This document shows positions 54,691 through 63,280 of a stretch of 64,000 nt of DNA, in pieces. Origin of the DNA: Roseovarius aestuarii (lineage in GTDB: Bacteria > Pseudomonadota > Alphaproteobacteria > Rhodobacterales > Rhodobacteraceae); assembly GCA_027214255.1 (NCBI GenBank), contig JAPWHL010000004.1:124001-188000 (forward strand), written 5' to 3'. The notes beneath the pieces are model-generated. The model worked only from the letters and a program-made list of their open reading frames with translations, had not been told where the DNA came from and did not search any database. The translations under genes and the position numbers were made by a program. Position 1 is the first letter of the stretch. Each line of letters starts with the position of its first letter.

Positions 54691-55443
54691 ATGCAACCCG
54701 CCCGCAGCACCATAGACCCTGCCGAAGTCGCCAAGTTTCAGGCAATGGCCGCCGAATGGTGGGACCCCAACGGTAAATTCAAGCCACTGCATATGCTGAA
54801 TCCGTGCCGTCTGGATTACATCACCGCGCAAATCGCCGCCGAATTTGACCGCGACCTTGGATCACCTGCGCCGTTTACAGGATTGCGTATTCTGGACATC
54901 GGATGTGGCGGCGGCTTACTGGCCGAACCTATGGCGCGCTTGGGCGCCGACGTGGTTGGCGCAGATGCCGCCGAGGGCAACATCCCAGTGGCAACGGTTC
55001 ACGCGGAGCAATCCGGCCTGACCATCGACTATCGCCACACCACGGCCGAGGATTTGGCCGCCAGCGGCGAACAGTTCGACGTGGTCCTGAATATGGAGGT
55101 GGTCGAACATGTCGCCAGCCCCATCGACTATCTGACCGCGTGCCGCCAACTGTTGAAGCCCGGCGGGCTACACATTTGCTCGACTTTAAACCGCAACGCC
55201 AAAAGCTATGCCGTGGCCATCATCGGGGCCGAGCACATCATGCGGTGGTTGCCCAAAGGCACACATGAATGGTCCAAGTTCATCACTCCGGACGAACTGT
55301 ATCAACTGTTGCGTGACGCGGGGCTTGATCCCGTCGACCGAAAGGGATTCGTTTTTAATCCAATTCTTTGGTCGTGGTCCCTGTCGGATCGAGATCTTAG
55401 CGTGAATTACGTTACCGCCAGCGTCAAACCCGAAGCCCCCTAG
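54691..55443 (+). CDS. ubiG: Ubiquinone biosynthesis O-methyltransferase
   Basis: A 250-residue SAM-dependent methyltransferase catalysing both O-methylation steps of ubiquinone. The start is ATG 54691 with GGAG upstream; the TTG 54679 adds only four residues. Motif I reads [20 protein letters not shown]; post-motifs are [11 protein letters not shown] and [14 protein letters not shown]. The N-terminal [21 protein letters not shown] is the UbiG signature. Its 3' end overlaps the convergent marR gene by four bases. Confidence 0.96.
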   Translation: MQPARSTIDPAEVAKFQAMAAEWWDPNGKFKPLHMLNPCRLDYITAQIAAEFDRDLGSPAPFTGLRILDIGCGGGLLAEPMARLGADVVGADAAEGNIPVATVHAEQSGLTIDYRHTTAEDLAASGEQFDVVLNMEVVEHVASPIDYLTACRQLLKPGGLHICSTLNRNAKSYAVAIIGAEHIMRWLPKGTHEWSKFITPDELYQLLRDAGLDPVDRKGFVFNPILWSWSLSDRDLSVNYVTASVKPEAP

Positions 55444-55886
55444 TTTTCTTCACCCAGCCGCGCCCGCAGACTGCGCAGGACAGGCAAAATGGCGCGAACG
55501 CGGTCTTCGCCCAACTCGCCCACAACATCCTCAATCAAGGGCGCGATGGATGAAATGGCCGCTTCGCGCGCTTTGCGTCCGGCCGGGCTGATCGATACGC
55601 GTTTACGGCGGGCATCCTCCCAGTCCGGGCGAATGTGGATATATCCGGCCCACTCCAGCTTGCTGAGTGTGTTGGTCATCGCACCGCGCGTCACATGAAA
55701 ACTCTTGGCGAGCTGCGCAGGGCTTCGTTCATCCCCGGCGCGTGCCAGATGGTTCAGCACCGAAAAATGCGACACTTCCATACCTTTGGGCAACACGCGG
55801 CTTAACTGAATGCGGATCAACTGATCATTCGTCAGGATCTCACCAAACAGGGCAACGGCCAAGGAACTGGCAGTGGTTTCAGACAT
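55440..55886 (-). CDS. MarR-family transcriptional regulator
   Basis: A 148-residue regulator with the winged-helix core [40 protein letters not shown] (residues about 39-79) and the wing [17 protein letters not shown]. It is co-directional and abutting with the amidase gene upstream, so it may belong to the grx-amidase unit. The ligand and regulon are unknown. Confidence 0.9.
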   Translation of the reverse strand: MSETTASSLAVALFGEILTNDQLIRIQLSRVLPKGMEVSHFSVLNHLARAGDERSPAQLAKSFHVTRGAMTNTLSKLEWAGYIHIRPDWEDARRKRVSISPAGRKAREAAISSIAPLIEDVVGELGEDRVRAILPVLRSLRARLGEEN

Positions 55887-56717
55887 TCAGGGTCCGCTAA
55901 ACTTTGGAACATGGGTTAACGAAGGAATCCGTTGCCTTGCTTGTGCCACTGCGGCGCGGTCCAGATCAACGTGAATAAGGCCAGTTTTTTCCCCGGCATC
56001 CGCCACCACCTCGCCCCAAGGCGATACCGCCAGCGCATGACCATAGGTTTGACGCGGCTTGCCTTGGGTTGTGGCATGCGTGCCGGTTTGGGCCGGGGCC
56101 AGTATCCATGCACCTGTTTCAATCGCACGCGCGCGCAACAACATATGCCAATGCGCGGCACCTGTGACGGGCGAAAACGCCGATGGCACACTGATCACTT
56201 CTGCGCCTGACTGGGCTAGATGGCGGTAGAGGTGGGGAAACCGGACATCGTAACAAATGGTCATACCCAACGGGCCACAGGGCATGTCGGCCAGCACAGC
56301 CTGCGAACCGGGGCGATATCCGGCTGATTCGCGGTAGGATTCGGTGTCCGAAACTGTAACGTCGAACATATGTATTTTGTCATACCGCGCTGAAATCTCG
56401 CCCGTGGGCGCGATCAGATACGAACGGTTGGCAAATCGCCCGTCCGCGTCATCCGTTTTGATCGCCAGTGAACCAATCAGTAACCAGACACCGCGTTTCG
56501 CTGCCAGATCTCGCAGAGCCGCAAGAGTGATATCCACGCCCTCTTTGCGCAGCACATCGTTCTGGTGGGCACGGCTGGACGACACACAGTTCGTGACCTC
56601 TGGCGTCAAAACGAATGTAGCGCCCTCGGCTGCTGCGCGATCTATGAGCCCGGTTGTGACCTTCAGGTTGGCAGCCGGATCATCCCCGCTACAAAGCTGA
56701 AGCAAGGTAGCTTTCAT
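55887..56717 (-). CDS. Carbon-nitrogen hydrolase (nitrilase family, NitB/Nit2-like amidase)
   Basis: A 276-residue enzyme with the Glu-Lys-Cys triad: Glu in FVLTPEVTNCV, Lys in RYDKIHMFDV and Cys in TICYDVRFPHLY. The motif order and size match Nit1/Nit2-type amidases that hydrolyse deaminated glutathione or omega-amides. The preceding glutaredoxin gene (4-base overlap) supports a glutathione-related role; this is inference. The frame ends one base before the marR start. Confidence 0.92.
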   Translation of the reverse strand: MKATLLQLCSGDDPAANLKVTTGLIDRAAAEGATFVLTPEVTNCVSSSRAHQNDVLRKEGVDITLAALRDLAAKRGVWLLIGSLAIKTDDADGRFANRSYLIAPTGEISARYDKIHMFDVTVSDTESYRESAGYRPGSQAVLADMPCGPLGMTICYDVRFPHLYRHLAQSGAEVISVPSAFSPVTGAAHWHMLLRARAIETGAWILAPAQTGTHATTQGKPRQTYGHALAVSPWGEVVADAGEKTGLIHVDLDRAAVAQARQRIPSLTHVPKFSGP

Positions 56718-56971
56718 GATTTCAACAATGGGTCCAACTTGCCCGACCGGTCCAGCGCAAACAAGTCGTCACAGCCACCCACATGTGTCGTGCCGATAAA
56801 AATCTGCGGAACCGTGCGGCCCCCATTGGCGCGCTTCATCATTTCCGCACGGCGTTCGGGCTGACGCGAGATGTCGATCTCGGAAAAATTGACGTTTTTT
56901 TGCGACAACAGCCGCTTGGCGGCGTGACAGAAACCACACAAGGGTGAGGTATAGATTTCGACGGGCTGCAT
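56714..56971 (-). CDS. grxC: Glutaredoxin 3
   Basis: An 85-residue thioredoxin-fold protein with the active site TSPLCGFCHAAKRLL (CGFC instead of the usual CPYC), the cis-Pro at TVPQIF and GTTHVGGCDDL for glutathione binding. It reduces protein and small-molecule disulfides with glutathione. It overlaps the amidase gene by four bases and lies 39 bases after comF. Confidence 0.93.
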   Translation of the reverse strand: MQPVEIYTSPLCGFCHAAKRLLSQKNVNFSEIDISRQPERRAEMMKRANGGRTVPQIFIGTTHVGGCDDLFALDRSGKLDPLLKS

Positions 56972-57010
56972 AACGTGATCCTTGGAATAGCAAGTAATGT
57001 GAACACATAC

Positions 57011-57748
57011 CTAAGGTTCCTTGCCCGCTCGCGCCAGTACCAGAATGCTGACATCCACCGCACCAACGGCAAGACAAGCCTCTGCAGCAGCGGTGAATGT
57101 CGCGCCCGACGTCATCACATCGTCAACCAACAGAACATGTCGCCCAGCCAACCTGTGTTTTCGCTTGGGGTGAACCTCTATTGCACCGGTGAGTGTAGCA
57201 AAGCGTTCATCGCGCCCCCGAATGCCCAGCGTGGGAGTGTGGCGCGGACGGATCAAAAGATCGGGACACCATGCGTGATCCACCTGTTGCGCAACAGCAC
57301 GCGCCAGCAGCGCGGCCTGATTGTATCGCCGCTTTAGCAAGCGCAGCCAATGCAGTGGCACAGGCGCAATCAAGGTGTCAGGACGCAGCAACGGCTGCGC
57401 CGCACGTGCCATCCAGATTGCAGCAGGGCGAACAACATCATGCCGGTCACCATGTTTCAACGCCAGAACCAGCTTGCGGCCATTGTCGCGGTACATCACT
57501 GCAGCGCGTCCCGCGGTCCATGGACGTGGCAGGTTCAGACAATCATCGCAGTGTAAATTGCCCTCGTCGGCATCCGGCCCCGCAGGTAAATGCACACCAC
57601 ACAGGTTGCACGCAGCACCGGAGATAAAAGGCGTGTCTCTCCAACAAGGGCCGCACAGGCCGAAATCGCTGTCGACCAATACGCCACACACGATACAACG
57701 CGGCGGATAGATCATACGCAGGCCTGATTGCAAAAGGGCAGCCTTCAC
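57011..57748 (-). CDS. comF: ComF-family phosphoribosyltransferase-like protein
   Basis: A 245-residue protein with an N-terminal four-cysteine zinc finger (RCIVCGVLVDSDFGLCGPC, CNLCG, CDDCLN) and a C-terminal PRTase domain with the PRPP loop VLLVDDVMTSGATFTAAAE. ComF homologues take part in DNA uptake for natural transformation, though many Rhodobacterales carry the gene without known competence. ATG 57715 (MIYPPRCIVCG) is an alternative start, which would leave more promoter space for the divergent methyltransferase only 15 bases away. Confidence 0.9.
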   Translation of the reverse strand: MKAALLQSGLRMIYPPRCIVCGVLVDSDFGLCGPCWRDTPFISGAACNLCGVHLPAGPDADEGNLHCDDCLNLPRPWTAGRAAVMYRDNGRKLVLALKHGDRHDVVRPAAIWMARAAQPLLRPDTLIAPVPLHWLRLLKRRYNQAALLARAVAQQVDHAWCPDLLIRPRHTPTLGIRGRDERFATLTGAIEVHPKRKHRLAGRHVLLVDDVMTSGATFTAAAEACLAVGAVDVSILVLARAGKEP

Positions 57749-57763
57749 TTATATGTCCCTTCT

Positions 57764-58588
57764 ATGAATACGCCCCCGCCTCTGACTGACCGCGCCGCGC
57801 TGAAGCGCCAACGCGCCCGCGCCGCTGCCGGTACGCCCGCATTGTTCCTGCACGATGCCGCACTGGACGAAGTGCAGGATCGCCTTGCTATGGTTAATAA
57901 ATCATTTACCGCTCCCGGCATCGTTACTGGCTGGCCCGCGCCTTGGGCGGGTGCGTTTCCGAATGCGCATATAGTCGCGGATGACGACACACTCGCGTTG
58001 GATCCCGGGGCGTATGATTTGATCATCCACGCGCTTTGCCTGCATTGGGCAAATGATCCGGTGGGCCAGTTGATCCAGTCGCGCCGCGCATTGCGTCCGG
58101 ATGGTTTGTTTTTATGTGTCACGTTGGGTGGGACCACCTTGCACCAGTTACGCGCGTGTCTAGCTGAGGCCGAAGCCGAAGTTACCGGCGGCCTGTCGCC
58201 CCGCATCGCCCCCATGGGAGAATTGCGCGACATGGGCGGGTTATTGCAGCGCGCGGGGCTCACCTTGCCGGTGGCCGACGTCAGCCCCCTAACTGCCAGT
58301 TATGCTGACGCCTTCGCCCTGATGCGCGACCTGCGTGCAATGGGCGAGGGCAACGCCATGCAGGCCCGCCCCCGGCATGTAACCCGGCCATCCATCCTGC
58401 GCCGCGCCAGTGAAATATATACGCAGCGGCTGGCGGGGCCGGATGGGCGTATCCCTGCAACATACGATCTCATCTGCCTCACCGGCTGGTCGCCAGACCC
58501 CTCGCAACCCCAACCACTGCGCCCCGGATCCGCCAGCGCCCGTTTGGCTGACGCTCTGCGCACAGACGAAACCAAGCTGAGCGATTGA
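57764..58588 (+). CDS. SAM-dependent methyltransferase (BioC/NDUFAF5-like)
   Basis: A 274-residue methyltransferase. The start MNTPPPLTDRAALKRQR (57764) is preferred; the frame also opens at 57728 inside comF. The core includes LDPGAYDLIIHALCLHWANDPVGQ and RRALRPDGLFLCVTLGG, resembling the BioC/NDUFAF5 (arginine-hydroxylase) group. Motif I glycines are poorly conserved, as in some NDUFAF5 relatives, so catalytic activity is not certain. No bio genes are near. Confidence 0.8.
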   Translation: MNTPPPLTDRAALKRQRARAAAGTPALFLHDAALDEVQDRLAMVNKSFTAPGIVTGWPAPWAGAFPNAHIVADDDTLALDPGAYDLIIHALCLHWANDPVGQLIQSRRALRPDGLFLCVTLGGTTLHQLRACLAEAEAEVTGGLSPRIAPMGELRDMGGLLQRAGLTLPVADVSPLTASYADAFALMRDLRAMGEGNAMQARPRHVTRPSILRRASEIYTQRLAGPDGRIPATYDLICLTGWSPDPSQPQPLRPGSASARLADALRTDETKLSD

Positions 58589-58645
58589 CGGCGCGCGTAA
58601 ACCCCCTATGTCCCGACCCACCGGCGCATCTTCAAAGGAACACCC

Positions 58646-59716
58646 ATGTTGAACGCATCCAGTCAGGCAACCTGCCCCAGACACGCCCCTGCCGATCATC
58701 CCAAGGTGCCGCAGGAAAAAATTGGCATTCTACTGGCCAATCTGGGCACACCTGACGCGACAGATTATTGGTCAATGCGCCGTTACCTGAATGAATTTCT
58801 GTCTGACAAACGGGTCATCGATTATCCAAAGTGGAAATGGCAGCCGCTTTTACAGTTGATCATTCTAACCAAACGCCCCTTTGCCAGTGGCAAGGCCTAT
58901 GCATCCATCTGGAATAATGAGCGCGACGAAAGCCCCTTGATGACGATCACCCGTGATCAAACAACCGCGATAGCCAACACGATGGCGGCCGAGTACGGAG
59001 ATCAGGTGATGGTGGATTTCTGCATGCGCTATGGCAATCCTTCTACCGCATCAAAGGTGCGCCAAATGGTACAGGCGGGTTGCACCCGCATTCTGTTCTT
59101 CCCACTTTATCCGCAATACGCGGGGGCCACATCCGCCACAGCCAACGATCAGTTTTTTCGCGCCTTGATGGATGAAACACAACAGCCCGCCGCGCGTACT
59201 GTCCCGGCGTATTTCGATCACCCGCATTACATTGATGCATTGGCCCGTTCCGTCGAAACGGCCTATTCCGCAGCAGCAAACCGGCCCGACATTTTGGTGG
59301 TGTCCTATCACGGCATGCCACAACGCTATCTGACTCAGGGCGATCCCTATCATTGCCAGTGCCAGAAAACGACCCGCCTGCTCAAAGAGCGCCTGGGTTG
59401 GGACGAAACCCAGATCAAAACCACATTCCAATCGGTTTTTGGTCCGGAAGAATGGCTAAAACCGTATACTGTCAAAGAGGTTGCGCGCCTTGCTAAGGAA
59501 GACGGCAAAAAGCGTATTGCAGTCATCGCCCCGGCTTTTTCGGCGGATTGCGTCGAAACTCTGGAAGAGATCAATGAGGAAATACGCGAGAGTTTTGAAG
59601 CCGCAGGTGGTGAGGATTTCACCTATATTCCCTGCCTGAATGACGCCCCCGATCATATCGAGGCGCTATCGTCTGTCATCCGCGACAACCTGCGCGGTTG
59701 GATTGAGCCGGCCTGA
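58646..59716 (+). CDS. hemH: Ferrochelatase
   Basis: A 356-residue enzyme that inserts Fe2+ into protoporphyrin IX at the membrane face. The conserved blocks are IGILLANLGTPD, FFPLYPQYAGATSATAND, VVSYHGMPQRYLTQGDPYHCQCQKT (with the active-site His) and ITLAPAFSADCVETLEEI in similar form. Cys residues near HCQC may bind a 2Fe-2S cluster as in other alphaproteobacterial forms. It follows a methyltransferase gene at 58588. Terminator at 59752-59771. Confidence 0.95.
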   Translation: MLNASSQATCPRHAPADHPKVPQEKIGILLANLGTPDATDYWSMRRYLNEFLSDKRVIDYPKWKWQPLLQLIILTKRPFASGKAYASIWNNERDESPLMTITRDQTTAIANTMAAEYGDQVMVDFCMRYGNPSTASKVRQMVQAGCTRILFFPLYPQYAGATSATANDQFFRALMDETQQPAARTVPAYFDHPHYIDALARSVETAYSAAANRPDILVVSYHGMPQRYLTQGDPYHCQCQKTTRLLKERLGWDETQIKTTFQSVFGPEEWLKPYTVKEVARLAKEDGKKRIAVIAPAFSADCVETLEEINEEIRESFEAAGGEDFTYIPCLNDAPDHIEALSSVIRDNLRGWIEPA

Positions 59717-59751
59717 CAGCCCGATTGAATTTCAATAGCACAAAAGAAAAA

Positions 59752-59771
59752 GGCGGTGGAAATCCACCGCC
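59752..59771. terminator. Bidirectional terminator after hemH
   Basis: GGCGGTGGA (59752-59760) pairs perfectly with TCCACCGCC (59763-59771). AAAAGAAAAA lies left of it for minus-strand transcripts and CTTTCC right, so both convergent genes may stop here. Confidence 0.75.
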
Positions 59772-59795
59772 CTTTCCAATTCGAAACTGACTAGA

Positions 59796-59984
59796 TTAGT
59801 CAGCTGCGACAACAGCAGCGACGATCGCCAGCAGGATCAGGGGAACCCAGATGCCTGCAGCGGACGAGCTTGCAGCAGCTTCTTCAACAATGACAGGTGC
59901 TTCCATTACTGGCTCTTCGTAGTTACCAGCGAACGCAGTCGAAGCAGCAGCAGTCAGAGCAGCAGCGAGAACGAGTTTTTTCAT
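59796..59984 (-). CDS. Small membrane protein of unknown function
   Basis: A 62-residue protein starting at ATG 59984, preceded by GGAGGAT. Its N-terminal signal peptide MKKLVLAAALTAAASTAFAG is followed by a Glu/Val-rich stretch (NYEEPVMEAPVIVEEAA) and a single hydrophobic C-terminal helix (GIWVPLILLAIVAAVVAAD). The layout suggests a protein anchored at the periplasmic face. Its own terminator and strong ribosome-binding site argue for a real, well-expressed gene. Function unknown; similar proteins seem common in Rhodobacterales. Confidence 0.75.
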   Translation of the reverse strand: MKKLVLAAALTAAASTAFAGNYEEPVMEAPVIVEEAAASSSAAGIWVPLILLAIVAAVVAAD

Positions 59985-60125
59985 GTTATCCTCCAGAAAT
60001 TGGCCTGACGCAGAGTAAACAACGCCAAGCACCCAAGACTTACCTCGTGCTTTTTTCTAATCAGCAAACAAGGCGGAATGCAAACTCAACTTATGCTGCA
60101 CCTGCGATAATCGAACTCGACATCG

Positions 60126-60728
60126 TCAAATTAGCAACACCTGAGTGCCTACTTTGGCCAGACCAAACAATTCAGCGATGTGTTGATTGTACAAACCGAT
60201 GCAACCATTGGAAGAACGGCGCCCGATTTTACGTGTATCGTGTGTGCCATGGATACGGTAGTAAGTCCAACTTAGATACAAAGCATGCGTGCCCAGCGGA
60301 TTGTCAGGACCGGGTCCGACATAGGCGGGCCATTCTGGATTTCGCTGCAACATAGACGGAGTCGGGCGCCAGCTGGGCCCTTCGACTTTGCGCACGACGC
60401 TGGTGCGTCCGCGGCGCGTCAAATCTTCAGACAAGGGCACGGATGACGGATACAGCTTATAGGTCACCCCGTCAGCATCCCAATAATGCAGCGCTCGCGA
60501 ATCGATATCCACCAAAACCGCACCATTGTTCAGGTTTGAGAAATACGGCCGCCAGTCCAGCGCACGAAAACTTGATATGTTCCGGCGTACTGTTTCCGTT
60601 ACCTGACGCTCCATTTCAACCGTACCGGTTGAATCCATCGTCTGGGCAAGTGCGGGTGTTCCGATAACCGCCGCAGAACCAGCCAAAAAGGTGCGTCTAT
60701 TCAATGCTTTGGAAAAGGATTGGGTCAT
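60126..60728 (-). CDS. L,D-transpeptidase (YkuD domain), Tat-exported
   Basis: A 200-residue periplasmic enzyme. The N-terminus has a Tat signal NRRTFLAGSAAVIGTPALAQ, meaning export in folded form. The YkuD catalytic block reads IHGTHDTRKIGRRSSNGCIGLYN, with His and the nucleophilic Cys in SNGCIGLYN. L,D-transpeptidases cross-link peptidoglycan or attach lipoproteins to it. It is one of two such enzymes in this 2-kb region. Confidence 0.92.
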   Translation of the reverse strand: MTQSFSKALNRRTFLAGSAAVIGTPALAQTMDSTGTVEMERQVTETVRRNISSFRALDWRPYFSNLNNGAVLVDIDSRALHYWDADGVTYKLYPSSVPLSEDLTRRGRTSVVRKVEGPSWRPTPSMLQRNPEWPAYVGPGPDNPLGTHALYLSWTYYRIHGTHDTRKIGRRSSNGCIGLYNQHIAELFGLAKVGTQVLLI

Positions 60729-60901
60729 TGAGTGCCTCCTAGACGTCTCGCTCTAGACTTCTACCCGGAATATATGGCGCGAAAGACGCAGTCGCAATTC
60801 AAACATGAGGTAGGTGACAAACTTCCGCCCAAGTGGGTTTGAAACGCAACGAGGACCACTGTACAGCATATGGAAACAAATAATCAGGTGGTTTTTCGCC
60901 A

Positions 60902-61420
60902 ATGTCGCGTATCCTTATCCTTCTTTTATCAGCCGTTCTTACCCTTAGCGCCTGCGCGGCCCCGCCGCCTTCGCAGCCCCAACTGGGCGCGGATGGCAAA
61001 CCTCTACCCAAAGTTTATCGAATCCGCGCCGGAGATTCATCCAAGATACAATTCCGGATGCTCGACTCCATCAACTCGCTGCGCGCGGCGGCTGGTCAAT
61101 CCCCTGTACAACTGAACGCCAAACTGAACGCCGCTGCCGCGACCCATTCGCGGGATATGTCGGTGCAAAACCGGCCTTGGCACTTCGGGTCGGACGCATC
61201 ATCCCCGATCGACCGCGTTCGCCGCGTCGGATACGAAGGCAATCTCATCGGTGAAACGATTTCAGAAACCTACGAAACCGAGCTTGAAACACTGGCTGCA
61301 TGGATGGACGATTCTAGCACCCGCAAGGTGATCTTGGCGCCAAACGCGCGCAACCTTGGATTTTCCTGGCTTCAAGAAGATAACGGCAAAATCTGGTGGA
61401 CGCTGGTGATGGGCAACTGA
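60902..61420 (+). CDS. CAP/SCP-domain lipoprotein
   Basis: A 172-residue protein with a lipoprotein signal peptide (LILLLSAVLTLSACAAP, lipobox LSAC, Cys at about residue 19). The CAP domain motifs are MLDSINSLRAAAGQSPVQLN, AATHSRDMSVQNRPWHFGSD and GENL-like NLIGETISETYE, ending in NLGFSWLQEDNGKIWWTLVMG. Bacterial CAP proteins bind envelope components; function is not known in detail. It lies between the two L,D-transpeptidase genes, convergent with the second. Confidence 0.88.
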   Translation: MSRILILLLSAVLTLSACAAPPPSQPQLGADGKPLPKVYRIRAGDSSKIQFRMLDSINSLRAAAGQSPVQLNAKLNAAAATHSRDMSVQNRPWHFGSDASSPIDRVRRVGYEGNLIGETISETYETELETLAAWMDDSSTRKVILAPNARNLGFSWLQEDNGKIWWTLVMGN

Positions 61421-61461
61421 TCCGCAACCGCGAATCAGCCCTTAGTGCTTAAACAATTCTG

Positions 61462-61491
61462 AAAACGCGCGGGAAAACTCCCGCGCGTTTT
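61462..61491. terminator. Strong bidirectional terminator between CAP lipoprotein and second L,D-transpeptidase
   Basis: AAAACGCGCGGG (61462-61473) pairs perfectly with CCCGCGCGTTTT (61480-61491), a 12-bp stem and six-base loop. The terminal TTTT and AAAA allow termination in both directions. Confidence 0.85.
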
Positions 61492-61492
61492 C

Positions 61493-62002
61493 TTATGGGT
61501 TGATCGTTATTGGCGTTCCGTTCTTGACCATTGCATAGATCCATTCGATCTCGCGGTCTTTCACGGCGATACATCCTGCAGTCCAGTCCGGGCTTTTACG
61601 GCTTTTGTCCTTGTTAGGCTGGCCGTGAATAAAGATATCCCCACCCGGACTTACCCCGCGCGCCCGTGCTTGCTCAAAATCAGCTTTGTTCGGGTACGAG
61701 ATCCCGATGGACAGATGAAAATCGCTGTTCGGGTTGCGACGGTCAATCAGATAGGTGCCCTCGGGCGTACGTCCATCGCCACGTTCTGTCTTGTGGCCAT
61801 CAGGTGCAAAGCCCAGATCGAACTTGTAGCTTTCCAGTACTTTTTCGTGATGCAAAAGATACATCTTGCGCGCACCCTTGTTGACCACGACATGTGTGAC
61901 CTCGGGGCCGTTGTATGTTTTGAACTTGGATCCGCAGGCCGACAAGCCGACGACCATGAACATCACAGCCATTAATTTCAGAAACCGCATTACCTGCCTC
62001 AT
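61493..62002 (-). CDS. L,D-transpeptidase lipoprotein
   Basis: A 169-residue YkuD-domain protein with a lipoprotein signal (AVMFMVVGLSACGS, lipobox Cys at about 23). The catalytic block runs from IFIHGQPN (His) to PDWTAGCIAVKDREIEWI (Cys). ATG 61990 is an alternative start. It is the second L,D-transpeptidase of the region, here membrane-anchored where the first is Tat-exported. The methyltransferase gene upstream on the same strand ends 51 bases before it. Confidence 0.92.
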   Translation of the reverse strand: MRQVMRFLKLMAVMFMVVGLSACGSKFKTYNGPEVTHVVVNKGARKMYLLHHEKVLESYKFDLGFAPDGHKTERGDGRTPEGTYLIDRRNPNSDFHLSIGISYPNKADFEQARARGVSPGGDIFIHGQPNKDKSRKSPDWTAGCIAVKDREIEWIYAMVKNGTPITINP

Positions 62003-62053
62003 AGGTTATTTTTGTCTTCATACCGCGTTGAGGCGGGGTCCAGATAGGGAATT

Positions 62054-63280
62054 TTACGCTTTTGTCGAAATCCGTTCAAATCCAGCGACCAGCTCGACGT
62101 GGCTGGACCAACGGAACTGATCGACAACGCGCAACTGGCTAATCCGATAACCGCCTGCCACCAACGCCGCAGCATCACGCGCAAAGGTTACCGGGTTGCA
62201 CGACACATATGCGATGCGGGGCACGCCAGCAGTGATCAATTCTGCAACCTGTGCCTCGGCCCCGGCGCGCGGGGGGTCAATCACGGCTGCGTCGAATTTG
62301 GCCATTTCATCCGGCAGCAATGGGCGGCGGAACAGATCACGCGCCTCGACACTCAATTGTTTCAGCCCTTCGGCCTTACGCCACCCTGCCTGCATCGCTT
62401 CGGTCATCGCCGCGTCACCTTCGGCGGCATGAACACGCGCCGTCGCACACAGCGGAAGCGCAAAAGTACCACAACCGGCGAACAGATCCACGATGCGCCC
62501 AGCACCTTCTGTAATCTGCATTACATCGGCCAGCAACGCGGCCTCGCCCTGAGCGGTGGCTTGCAAAAACGCGCCGGGCGGAGGTGTAACACTTGCTGCG
62601 CCGAACTTTTGCGACGGGGTGCGACGGGTCGCGATAATCTCATCCGCCCAAGCGATCCGCGCCAGATCATGTGCCTCTGCGATTTGCGCCAAAATGATCC
62701 GCAATGGGCCATCCAGATCCTTGCCGCCGCTGACCTGCACATCCAACCCGCCCGCAGACAAACAAACCGCCACACTTAATCCGCCCTTTCGGGTGGCTGT
62801 CTGTTGGGCCAAATCCTCGGCCAGAGGCAGAGCGCGCATCATATCGGGATGCAAAAGCTGACAGTCGGGCACTTCGACAATCACGTCCGACGCGCGGCCA
62901 TGAAACCCAGCCATCGCTGCCTTTTTCGTACGCCGCGCACTTAGCGTGGCGCGCCGACGCGCCTGTGCGGGCGAGGTGGCAATGGGCAGCCATGGCGCAC
63001 TCAAACCATGCGCATCTAACGCAGCGCGTACAACACTGACCTTCCAGTCCGCAACAAACGCATCCGAGGCATGTTGCAACTGACATCCACCACAAGCCTT
63101 GAAGTGTCGGCACGGTGGCTTCACCCGATCATCACTGGGCGTTTCAATACGCACCTCACTAAGGCGCGTACCGTTCAGCACCCCGGTCACGATATCGCCC
63201 GGTACGGTCAGCGGGGCAAAAACCGGACCTTCGGCAATACCGTCACCCTGATGGCCCAATCTTTGAATAAGAAAGCTCAA
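62054..63280 (-). CDS. TrmA/RlmD-type class I RNA m5U methyltransferase
   Basis: A 408-residue methyltransferase. A TRAM-like N-terminal region (IAEGPVFAPLTVPGDIV) and the four-Cys 4Fe-4S motif CRHFKACGGCQLQH precede the methylase core: VDLFAGCGTFALPL (motif I), IDPPRAGAEAQVAEL and the catalytic Cys loop YVSCNPVTFARDAAAL. It methylates uridine C5 in 23S rRNA or tRNA; which one cannot be read from the sequence. Its start overlaps the stop of the upstream CCA-transferase gene by four bases. Confidence 0.92.
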   Translation of the reverse strand: MSFLIQRLGHQGDGIAEGPVFAPLTVPGDIVTGVLNGTRLSEVRIETPSDDRVKPPCRHFKACGGCQLQHASDAFVADWKVSVVRAALDAHGLSAPWLPIATSPAQARRRATLSARRTKKAAMAGFHGRASDVIVEVPDCQLLHPDMMRALPLAEDLAQQTATRKGGLSVAVCLSAGGLDVQVSGGKDLDGPLRIILAQIAEAHDLARIAWADEIIATRRTPSQKFGAASVTPPPGAFLQATAQGEAALLADVMQITEGAGRIVDLFAGCGTFALPLCATARVHAAEGDAAMTEAMQAGWRKAEGLKQLSVEARDLFRRPLLPDEMAKFDAAVIDPPRAGAEAQVAELITAGVPRIAYVSCNPVTFARDAAALVAGGYRISQLRVVDQFRWSSHVELVAGFERISTKA

